A stretch of DNA of 64,000 nt from assembly GCF_040183065.1 (NCBI RefSeq), contig NC_091123.1, positions 8,253,001 through 8,317,000 of the forward strand, in the 5' to 3' direction. A model generated the notes under the pieces. The model did not search any database. It saw only the letters and a list, made by a program, of their open reading frames with translations, and was not told where the DNA came from. How positions within the stretch are numbered: the stretch's first letter is position 1; each line of letters opens with the position of its first letter. Shown here in pieces: positions 26,290 through 33,951 of the stretch. Origin of the DNA: Periplaneta americana (lineage: Eukaryota; Arthropoda; Insecta; Blattodea; Blattidae). The position numbers were made by a program, and so were the translations under genes.

Positions 26290-26750
26290 CATCATCATCA
26301 TCATGAACATCCTGTTCTAAATTCTGTTTAGATCTTCAGTAAGTTTATAAAATGACTCTTGGCTTAACATCTACAAGAAAATCAGCAAACACATTGTTGA
26401 TACCGATGACTATACTCCACCTCTGGCTACTAGCAACAGGCATCCATAATGAACACCGATCAAAATACCCCTCTTTTCTCGTGAAAAACAACAACTGAAT
26501 AGACTACAGTGAACTTTATGTTGTCAGCAAACAGCTGGATACCGGTATATTAAGAAGACTGATTGACTGATTGTTGGTACCGAGACATGGATCATTAGAA
26601 AATTAGCTTACCTTATATGAATAAAAAAATGACCTAATATGATACTGGTATTTAGATCTAGACGAATTAAAAATGGAGCTCATGTAATTTAGTCACAATT
26701 ACAGATTAAATTAAAAACATCATGCTGTAATTACAACGATCATTACCTAC

Positions 26751-26798
<48 letters not shown>

Positions 26799-27475
26799 AT
26801 CACCATCATTAACACCATTTTTTAAATCGATTTATTTTACAACGCTTTATCAACTGCTGTGGTTATCTAGCATCTGAGTGAGATTAAGGTGATAATGTTA
26901 GCGAGGTGAGTCCTGGGTCCAGCGTCGAAAATTACCCAGCATTTGCTCTTAATTGGTTGAGGGAAAACTCCGGAAAAACCTCAACCAGGTAACTTGTTCT
27001 AACCAGGATTTGAAACAGGGCCCGCTCGTTTCACGGTCAGACATATTAACTATTACTTCACAGCTGTGGACCATTATCACCAACACCAATGTAATTTTTT
27101 AACTCCTAATCTCTCTCGAATCATGTGCTGGACTCTCCTGGTTAGTCAAAGCATCCAAACTGTTATAAGATTGTTTCATCATTTGACCATAAAATAAGAG
27201 AATCTATCATCTGAATTTTCATTACTCTGTATAGAACAAGATGAAGTGTAAATTCGTATTAATGAGATAATTTTAGCTGACTAACCTTTGTACTTTTTCT
27301 CTGGTGCGAGCTGTTTGGAAACGTCCTGGACTTGAAGCAACAGTTTTACACGTTCTATAGGAGCTACAATAGTTTTGGAAATAGCAGCCGCAGTTCCACC
27401 TGCCAAAAAATCCTTCAAAAATGATACTGGATCTGTAACACCAGCCGACCCACCTTCCGACATTGTGAATGACAT
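19442..27475 (-). CDS. sesB: Mitochondrial ADP/ATP translocase (ANT), four exons
   Basis: Exons on the minus strand are 27475-27286, 26146-25885, 21662-21428 and 19708-19442, all with GT-AG introns and matching phases. The total is 954 nt with stop, giving 317 aa from the first ATG or 313 aa from the ATG at 27463. The second ATG has the better context (CACAATG), so it may be the real start. The three mitochondrial-carrier signatures PIERVK (39-44), PLDYAR (about 144-149) and PLDTVR (about 241-246) are present. The nucleotide-carrier hallmark RRRMMM directly follows. The protein exchanges cytosolic ADP for matrix ATP in the inner mitochondrial membrane (family knowledge). Introns hold SINEs, a hAT relic and microsatellites. 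TTTATT at 19426-19431 and 19071-19076 are candidate minus-strand poly(A) signals. No disabling change is seen. Confidence 0.97.
19823..20120 (-). mobile_element. LINE 3'-end fragment (family of 15735-16450)
   Basis: It shares TTCTGCCCAAGGGCAG, TTCACTGCAAACTCAGCATT, TTCCAGTGCATCCTTCAGTA and GGCAGTTTCTTCTCAGCCAG with the 3' ends at 15735 and 29180. It is 5'-truncated and non-coding, and lies just upstream of ANT exon 4 within intron 3. Confidence 0.75.
20765..21065. repeat. Diverged ~185-bp tandem duplication
   Basis: ATCAGCAAATAGTATGTACT followed by ATAATAAAA, and CAATTACTTCA, occur at about 20809-20872 and again at about 20991-21061, with similar flanking order. It lies in ANT intron 3; a poly-G run precedes it at about 20738-20750. 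Confidence 0.7.
21212..21320 (+). mobile_element. tRNA-derived SINE (family E)
   Basis: The tRNA-like head reads GTTAGCTCTGTGGTAGCACA and CTGGGTTCGATTTC at A-box/B-box spacing. A non-tRNA body (GGTCAGAAATTTTAATGGCG) follows. It lies in ANT intron 3. Confidence 0.65.
22187..24905 (-). mobile_element. hAT DNA transposon relic (DUF4371/ZMYM-like transposase)
   Basis: The left terminus CAGTGGCGGCTCGTGA at 22187 is a typical hAT end. Minus-strand frames carry, in order, a TTF/DUF4371 start ([20 protein letters not shown] at about 24130-24180), [58 protein letters not shown] and [18 protein letters not shown]. These belong to the ZMYM1-like hAT transposase family. The frame changes at least four times with internal stops, so it is dead. 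No matching right inverted repeat was found; repeat X begins just beyond. It sits in ANT intron 2. Confidence 0.8.
24928..25130 (-). repeat. Dispersed repeat family X, copy 2
   Basis: Reverse-complement relative of 1853-2003 (GGAACTGGCCACCCTATCCC, ATTATCTCCTGGCC, TATCACTTGTGAGGTTCAGA, GACAGTTGACTGAACAACAA). This copy has about 60 extra bases on its left. It lies in ANT intron 2 beside the hAT relic. Confidence 0.7.
25570..25801 (+). mobile_element. GC-rich SINE-like repeat (family F)
   Basis: This sharply GC-rich block of about 230 bp sits in AT-rich intron DNA. It contains CGTGGCGCTACAGCCCGTGA, GTATCGTGTGGTTAGCGCGA (A-box-like) and GGTATTCGCAACCGGATTTC. I recognise it as a repeat widespread in polyneopteran insects. 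The in-frame 75-aa translation is incidental. Confidence 0.7.
26254..26304. repeat. (ATT)n(ATC)n compound microsatellite
   Basis: About 12 ATT units pass into about 5 ATC units, in ANT intron 1. Confidence 0.95.
26751..26798. repeat. (CAT)n microsatellite
   Basis: About 16 perfect trinucleotide units, in ANT intron 1. Confidence 0.95.
26828..27070 (-). mobile_element. tRNA-derived SINE (family A)
   Basis: Reverse-complement copy of the family at 17188 and 37944 (GGTTGAGGGAAAACTCCGGA, AACCTCAACCAGGTAACTTG, CACAGCTGTGG). Its B box is decayed (GATTTGAAAC for GATTCGAAC), so it is probably older than the 37944 copy. Confidence 0.85.
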
Positions 27476-27488
27476 AAGCGATTTGATC

Positions 27489-27521
27489 GTTGCTTACTTA
27501 CGTGATTATCACGTAAGCAAC
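27489..27521 (-). promoter_or_regulatory. Palindrome in presumed ANT 5' leader
   Basis: GTTGCTTACTTACGTG is followed by ATTAT and CACGTAAGCAAC. This is an imperfect inverted repeat with one 4-bp bulge, 14-46 bp upstream of the first ANT ATG. It contains ACGTGA/TCACGT half-sites of the bZIP/CRE kind and could act as a promoter element in DNA or a hairpin in the leader RNA. The function is inferred. Confidence 0.4.
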
Positions 27522-27721
27522 GGTTTCGATATTTGCGAACTTGAGTTTCACCGAATCTTGTTTATGTGTCTAATTAATAAAAGCACAATATACCCTGACT
27601 TTTATCTCACAACACAAAGATGTGAAGTCGATATAAGATGCACAGGGGTTTCAATTCGAGAAAATGCAATTAAATTATTTTATTCTTCATACACAGCAAT
27701 ACGTAATCCGATTAAATAATG

Positions 27722-28465
27722 TGCAGCTAACGAATTATTACTGACGATAACTAAATGTTAAAAGCAACGTTGCCAAATATTACAATAATTACATAATATG
27801 TACAAAAATAAATTTAATTCATGAATTAAATATTACATTATTACTATTATTGTTATGCATACAACTGTTTTTTCAACATAGTTCCACAATAACATATAGG
27901 TTCCAACATATAATTACAAATTCATACTTATTATTTAATACTTAGTTATATCATTTAAGTTAAATGAATGTACTCCAACAATGCTTTAATATATATGTCA
28001 TGCAATTGGCTAAATGTTATCCAATAGCATAAGGAAAATTTAAATTTAAATTTTGCTCAACAGTAATCTAAAATTCAGCTTCAGAGGAGAAAAAAAAAAG
28101 GATGAATACTAAACAAGAGACAAGGAAATGTATAAACTTTATTACTGTCAATGCTAATAGCTAACAGCATTTTTAGCATGCCACAAGTTTGAATCAATGG
28201 TGACTGAGATTCACATCATCAGGTGGCTAATTTAATTTTGATCTTAATTGAATTAGTACGAAAGATGGTGCCGAATATTAAGGTATTTACAACTTTGTGT
28301 GTGGGGATTGCTAACAGTTAAGTAATATATGGTAAAAGTATAGAATCCGAGGCGTACCAGTTCGTAATTTTTACTGTCAAGTTAAATTATGGAAACAAGA
28401 TTTGAAGAAAGTAAAAGAATTTGCAAACTTTTCTACTAGATGTCTCTCCCTTTTCTCTTTCTTAT
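27722..28465. other. Non-coding stretch upstream of ANT
   Basis: No supported gene. The 114-aa plus-strand open frame at 27375-27719 is the antisense shadow of ANT exon 1 and its upstream region. Confidence 0.4.
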
Positions 28466-28476
28466 TTAGTGATTAT

Positions 28477-28720
28477 TTCATTGAAAAATCATCCAAATCC
28501 TCTGCTACAGAAGTTTAATCATCAAGCATAAACAATAAAACCCAAGTTATACAGCCATATCTTTTATAAATTCATCATGGATTAACATCAAGGACTGAAG
28601 AACTAGAATGAACAATTTCAAAGTGTTTATAAATTAAAGGAGGAGTCAAAAGCAAGTCAGCTTGATCTCCGGTCATATAGACTTTCAGTGCAACAAGATG
28701 TTGGTTGGTTGGTTGGTTGG
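28477..28720 (+). mobile_element. 5'-truncated Jockey-type LINE copy
   Basis: Nearly identical to the 3' end of the LINE at 33039-36745 (last ORF2 codons plus 3' UTR). It ends in a (GGTT)n tail. The 11-bp target duplication TTAGTGATTAT lies at 28466-28476 and 28721-28731. The high identity points to recent activity of this family. Confidence 0.92.
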
Positions 28721-29179
28721 TTAGTGATTATAATATATTGAAAGTATCAGAGACAAGTTTATAAAATCCACTGATCAATAGCTTAGCCATTTCTCGTGTT
28801 TAAATTTCACAAAAAGTGAATGAATGATTTCTTGTAAAACACTTCACTTTTGGTGAAAATGTTTAAAGTAAATTATATGTTTTGTTATACTGAATCATAT
28901 ACAATATTACATACATCTTATAAAAGACAGGTGTCCAGTTTGCGACCTGGTACTTAAATAAATTTACATTTCTGGGGGGGGGGGGGGGGGGAGGGAACTT
29001 TCTCCAATTGGTACAGAAACTGGGAACAACAACATAGACATCAGACATCTAAGACTGCCTTAATAATACTTCAGTTTTCACTATCATTGTAGGCCTATCC
29101 TAATATGTTGGGATGGTAACTATTTTATCTTTCAAATAACTAGCCTATGTAGTCTATGTACAGTACCTAACAAACCATT

Positions 29180-29300
29180 CATTGATTGTGTTCTGCCCAA
29201 GGGCAGGTCTTTCACTGCAAACTCAGCATTCTCCAAGCTTTCCTATTTTCCGCCTTCGTCTTAGTCTCAGCATATGATCTATGTATCTTAATTTTTAACA
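29180..29300 (-). mobile_element. LINE 3'-end fragment (family of 15735-16450)
   Basis: It contains TTCTGCCCAAGGGCAGGTCT, TTCACTGCAAACTCAGCATT and CTTCGTCTTAGTCTCAGCAT, the shared 3' end of that family. It is 5'-truncated to about 120 bp. Confidence 0.7.
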
Positions 29301-29759
29301 AATTATGATATTGTAAAATAGTGAGGGATTGAATTGCAATCAGGCTATTGTCAAGCGATATGACGAATTAAAAATATATAGGCCTATATCTTTCTCCTCC
29401 CCTTTTAAAACTCATTAGTATTAAAATATATTAAAAAAGATCTTAGAATTTTAATATTTTATCATAATATTATTTTAAATCTGAGATGTTCTTGATATCT
29501 TAATACAATTATATGATAGGCCTATGTGACCTAAAATTATGCATGATAAAGACTCCAGTAGGAGGGGACGGACACCACTACTTAATTTGTTGTTTTAGAA
29601 ATTATAGAATTTCAACATTCTTTAAAATATTGGCAAAGAAATGGATCCTGACAAAATGTTTGGGGGGGGGGGGGATCACAATTCCTATGGGGCGATCCTG
29701 TGCATGGATATGAAAATCATTATTTAAAATGTCATTAATTAAACTTAGATGCGTTCACT

Positions 29760-29990
29760 GATATACCAGTCGACCTGGTTGGCGAGTTGGTATAGTGCTG
29801 GCCTTCTATGCCCAAGGTTGCGGGTTCGATCCCGGGCCAGGTCGATGGCATTTAAGTGTTCATGTCAGTAGATTTACAGGTTCATGTCAGTAGATTTACT
29901 GGCATGTAAAAGAACTCCTGCGGGACAAAATTCCGGCACATCCGGCGACACTGATATAACCTCTGCAGTTGCGAGTGTCGTTAAATAAAA
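29760..29990 (+). mobile_element. tRNA-derived SINE (family B)
   Basis: The head GGCGAGTTGGTATAGTGCTG ... GCGGGTTCGATCCCGG is tRNA-like. The body CATGTAAAAGAACTCCTGCG and GTGTCGTTAAATAAAACATA is shared with the reverse copy at 56952-57182. This copy carries a short internal duplication (TTCATGTCAGTAGATTTAC twice). Confidence 0.85.
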
Positions 29991-30074
29991 CATAATATTT
30001 TTGGTATACCGTAATATATATGTACAAACAACAAATGGATTACTTGCACGATCATACAAATGTAGAAAAATAAA

Positions 30075-30590
30075 ACTAGTTGTAATTTTCCAGAAAACTA
30101 CACCAAAGAAGGCACAATCTTCTTTTGCTTCACTGGCTTCTGTGAGATGTATAACTATAAATATAGTGATAAACACATGGTGTTAGTTTGCAGCCACAAA
30201 TTCTTTCAACATAAAATTCGTTTGATACATGTACTGTATAGTCTATTCTAACGCACTGTTGTAGTCATCTCCTCCCCCAAACTTATTACTAACTCCCAAC
30301 ATTACATATGAGAGGTCCAGGACGAATCACTAGGAAAATGTTTAGTTTACCTAGTATTGCGTCCTGAACCTCTCGTGTATTTTATATGTAGCAAGTGGGG
30401 GCAGGGACTACAACAGTGCATTAGAATATACAGGTATCTAAGCATCAAACGACTTTTATGTTGAAAGTAATTGTGCTGTAAACTAAAACCACGTGTTTAT
30501 CACTATATACATCTCATAGAACTAGTGAAGCAAAAGAAAATTGTACGTCTTAGGTGTAGGCCTAGCTTTTCTGGAGAATTACTAACTGGT
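30075..30590. repeat. Long foldback (inverted) repeat, ~260-bp arms
   Basis: Left arm (about 30075-30334) and right arm (about 30350-30590) are reverse complements along most of their length. Matching blocks include CTTTCAACATAAAA, GCACTGTTGTAGTC, TATAGTGATAAACAC, CTTTTGCTTCACT and the centre GAGAGGTYCAGGACG ... CTAGG. The loop is about 15 bases. The arms differ at scattered sites and small indels. No terminal inverted repeat with a clear duplication was found. Confidence 0.85.
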
Positions 30591-30727
30591 TCCTATATAC
30601 AAGATAAGAAGGTGAATGCCGAATTTATGGTACCAAAAAACATTGTGTTCAGAGAACATTGAGAACTGAAATTTAGTCCATGTTGAATCTTTCCTACACT
30701 ACTTTTAACGCTTAAATATAAATAACT

Positions 30728-30839
30728 GATTAAATGGTGATCTTACTCTGAGGCTCTGAGGATGGTGTCGAATAGCACCGAAACAGCTGTAAGCCGCACA
30801 TGCTTACATAATTAACACGAGTAAGATCGCCATTTAATC
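30728..30839 (+). repeat. 112-bp hairpin with hammerhead-like core
   Basis: GATTAAATGGTGATCTTACT + C (30728-30748) pairs with 30819-30839 with one mismatch. Between them lie CTGAGGA, a GGTG/CACC stem with an 8-nt loop, then GAAAC. The order resembles the motif at about 4405-4443 and the Penelope-type hammerhead core, but CTGAGGA departs from CTGATGA. Confidence 0.5.
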
Positions 30840-30997
30840 AATTATTGAAATTTAGTATTGATTGATACAAATAATTTTTGCAGAGAATTTTTTGAAGTAG
30901 TAAGTTAATGCAAGATACAAAAATTAATGTAGGTGGTGAATATATCTTTTATTATTATTGGATTCGCTCGCTTTGCATCATATCTCTATTGTTGTGG

Positions 30998-31300
30998 AGG
31001 TAAAAAGGTAAAGGTATCCCCGTAACATGCCATGAAGGCACTTGGGAGGGCATGGAGGTAGAGCTCCATGCTTTCCATGACCTCGGCACTAGAATGAGGT
31101 GGTGTGGTCGGTACCACGCTCTGGCCGCCTTTTACCCCCGGGAAAGACCCGGTACTCAATTTTGTAGGAGGCTGAGTGAACCTCGGGGCCGTTCTGAAAG
31201 TTTGGCAACGAGAAAAAATCCTGTCACCACCTGGGATCGAACCCCGGACCTTCCAGTCCGTAGCCAGCTGCTCTACCAACTGAGCACTTTCTTTAATACA
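30998..31300 (-). mobile_element. tRNA-derived SINE (family C)
   Basis: On the minus strand the head reads GTGCTCAGTTGGTAGAGCAG and CCGGGGTTCGATCCCAGG, an excellent A-box/B-box pair. A body follows with ACAGGATTTTTTCTCGTTGC-like text and GGGTAAAAGGCGGCCAGAGC. The head is close to a tRNA, but the long body marks it as a SINE. Confidence 0.8.
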
Positions 31301-31663
31301 AAAATAAATGGACTCTCTATGCATAGAAGTTGAACCTAATGGTAAAGTAGAAGCGTACAATAATTATCAGCCGGTAATCCTGTTAGCACAGGTTGAAAGT
31401 TTTATAGATTTTGATTTTGTGACGGTAGCCGGTACATTACATATTCATATGCCTAACATAACCTATTGTTACTTTTTGTTAACTTGCATGCCAGGAAAAT
31501 GCTGTAAAACTAAACTTTGGAATTTAAAAGTGAGCAAGGTAAGAAGAAAATTAGGTTGTCCTGTTTCATTCTAGTAACATTTGTTTAAATGTTTCATTAT
31601 CTTAATTTAAATCAACTGCATATATTCAGAAGCTTGTTTTTCGTTTGACTTTCATGTTTACAG

Positions 31664-33038
31664 AATACAGTAGCGTCATGGGTAAATGTATAATAGGGTG
31701 GATAAGATATTGGAATTCCCGTTTCGCACATTAAAGGCGCTTTTATACTTCGAATATAGTTTAACTTACTCGACACCCAGTGCGCTGAAAATTGCACGGT
31801 GTAACTAGTTATACGTTTTGCCATTGGGTGCGTTACTATATGTACTAACTTCGTCTTCAGAAAATAGATGGCAGAAAGATCGAGCTTTACCATAACGCCT
31901 CTATCGTGTGGAGTGCGAAACTACATAAGTTGCGCATCATGATATATATTTGTCCATGTAAGTCAAATGAAGAACAAGCTTCATACATTTACTGAGGCAT
32001 TGCCAACGTATTAATAACATATTTATCCATGACAGCATTGTGGGTATGTATAATGGGATGGGTAAGATATTGGATTTCCCGTTTCGCACATTTGAGGCGC
32101 TTTTATACTTCGAATATAGTTTTAACTTACTCGACACCCAGTGCGCTGAAAGTTGCATGGTGTAACTAGTTATACTTTTTGCCACTGGGTGTGTTACTAT
32201 ACATACTAATTTCATCTTCTCAAAATAGATGGCAGAAAGATCGAGCTTTATCATAACATTGCCAACGTCTTAATAACATATTTATCCATTACAGCGTCAT
32301 GGGTATGTATAATAGGGTGGGTAAGATATTGGTTTTCCCGTTTCGCATATTAGAGGCCCTTTTATACTTCGAATATAGTTTAACTTACTCGACACCCAGT
32401 GCGCTGAAGTGGCATGGTGTAACTAGTTATACTTTTTGCCACTGGGTATGTTACTATACGTACTAATTTCATCTTCTGAAAATAGATGGCAGAAAGATCG
32501 AGCTTTATCATAACATTGCCAACGTCTTAATAACATATTTATCCATTACAGCGTCATGGGTATGTATAATAGGGTGGGTAAGATATTGGTTTTCCCGTTT
32601 CGCATATTAGAGGCCCTTTTATACTTCGAATATAGTTTAACTTACTCGACACCCAGTGCGCTGAAGTGGCATGGTGTAACTAGTTATACTTTTTGCCACT
32701 GGGTGTGTTACTATACGTACTAATTTCATCTTCTGAAAATAGATGGCAGAAAGATCGAGCTTTATCATAACATTGCCAACGTTTTAATAACATATTTATC
32801 CATTACAGCGTCATGGGTATGTATAATAGGGTGGGTAAGATATTGGTTTTCCCGTTTCGCATATTAGAGGCCCTTTTATACTTCGAATATAGTTTAACTT
32901 ACTCGACACCCAGTGCGCTGAAAGTGGTATGGTGTAACTAGTTATACTTTTTGCCACTGGGTGTGTTACTATACGTACTAATTTCATCTTCTGAAAATAG
33001 ATGGCAGAAAGATCGAGCTTTATCATAATATTGCCAAC
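31664..33038 (+). repeat. Satellite array, first segment
   Basis: About five head-to-tail monomers with a 257-bp spacing (ATGGGTATGTATAATAGGGT at about 32294, 32551 and 32808). One long unit has about 108 extra bases between CATAAC and ATTGCCAAC (31895-32002). Each monomer contains the inverted pair ACACCCAGTG ... CACTGGGTGT around a TAACTAGTTA dyad. The segment ends at the 13-bp target duplication of the LINE insertion. Confidence 0.95.
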
Positions 33039-33951
33039 AAACAACCTAAGAATTGTTTATTCCAATGAAGGTATCAAATATTTGTGCGATAATGATAAAG
33101 ATTACAATAGACTCGTGGATATTTTCAGTGCTAACAAATATGAATTTTATTCTTTTACTTCGACCAACAATCGTCCGATAAGAGTTCTGATTAAAAATCT
33201 TCCACCCAATATCACAGAAGCGGAAATTTCAGACGAACTTAAGTCTCTCAACTTTCCAGTATTGAATGTTCAACAATGGATACAAAACAAAAATGATGAG
33301 AATTATTCTTACAGATTACCCATCTTTCAAATTACATTGGAAAATAATCCAAAATCAAGAGAAATATTGCAATTAAACAGCATAAACAACATCATCATTA
33401 AAGTCGAGGCTTATAACCCTCAACCTCGTTTACGTCAATGTCATAATTGCCAATCTTTTGGACATGTATTTTCAGGTTGTAAACGAGAACCAAGATGCTT
33501 AAAATGTGGGGATAAACATTTAATAGCTCATTGTCCATTCAAAGGGCCCGATTATACCCCTAAATGTGCAAATTGTCAGGGAGAGCACACCTCAAACTAC
33601 AGAGAATGTCCAGTTTTTAAAAAACATATTGACCTTTTCAATATGAGATTATCAAGTAAGCCTGTACAACAATCAATGCCACCTACACTCAATAATAAAG
33701 AATTTCCTCCACTGCCAAAGAGAAGGTTCCCTCAAAGCCAACAAAACATGTACACATCAAATACTTCGTCCACCACGGAGGATCTGAAATCCATTCTGAA
33801 TATTTTCAAAAACATAAACCTGCAACAAATTTTAAAGAAATTAAGTGAAGTTTCACAAAAGCTTGGACAATGTAATGACACATGGTCTAAAATTATTATT
33901 CTGATAGAAAGTGTACTGACCTTCTCAACTGCAGATGGCTGCACACCCTAA
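33001..33951 (+). CDS. LINE ORF1 (nucleic-acid-binding protein), N-terminus from satellite
   Basis: The open frame is 316 aa. From about residue 13 it matches ORF1 of Jockey-type LINEs: a pre-C2HC domain (about 55-135) and three CCHC zinc knuckles, CHNCQSFGHVFSGC, CLKCGDKHLIAHC and CANCQGEHTSNYREC (about 145-205). The first 12 residues, MAERSSFIIILP, are translated satellite sequence, because the LINE copy is 5'-truncated and fused in frame to it. Compared with the second LINE (minus strand, from 52701), about 190 N-terminal residues are missing. The stop overlaps the start of ORF2 by 17 bp. ORF1 proteins coat the element RNA during retrotransposition; whether this chimera is made is unknown. 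Confidence 0.88.
   Translation: MAERSSFIIILPTNNLRIVYSNEGIKYLCDNDKDYNRLVDIFSANKYEFYSFTSTNNRPIRVLIKNLPPNITEAEISDELKSLNFPVLNVQQWIQNKNDENYSYRLPIFQITLENNPKSREILQLNSINNIIIKVEAYNPQPRLRQCHNCQSFGHVFSGCKREPRCLKCGDKHLIAHCPFKGPDYTPKCANCQGEHTSNYRECPVFKKHIDLFNMRLSSKPVQQSMPPTLNNKEFPPLPKRRFPQSQQNMYTSNTSSTTEDLKSILNIFKNINLQQILKKLSEVSQKLGQCNDTWSKIIILIESVLTFSTADGCTP

Noticed and set aside
28971-28991. Long poly-G run as a regulatory G-quadruplex
   Set aside because: Homopolymer G runs of this kind also occur at 20738 and 29660 without context; slippage or assembly length error is as likely.
29760-29840. Functional tRNA gene
   Set aside because: A and B boxes are present, but a shared SINE body follows and a second copy of the whole unit lies at 56952-57182.
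31220-31300. Functional tRNA gene on the minus strand
   Set aside because: The head is very tRNA-like, but it is fused to a long non-tRNA body without a terminator directly after the acceptor stem.
31664-33038. Satellite monomers as tandem 5' UTR promoter units of the LINE (mouse-L1-like)
   Set aside because: The 13-bp duplication with its private T flanks the LINE body, and the second LINE has a different 5' UTR and a longer ORF1 start. The satellite therefore pre-dates the insertion.
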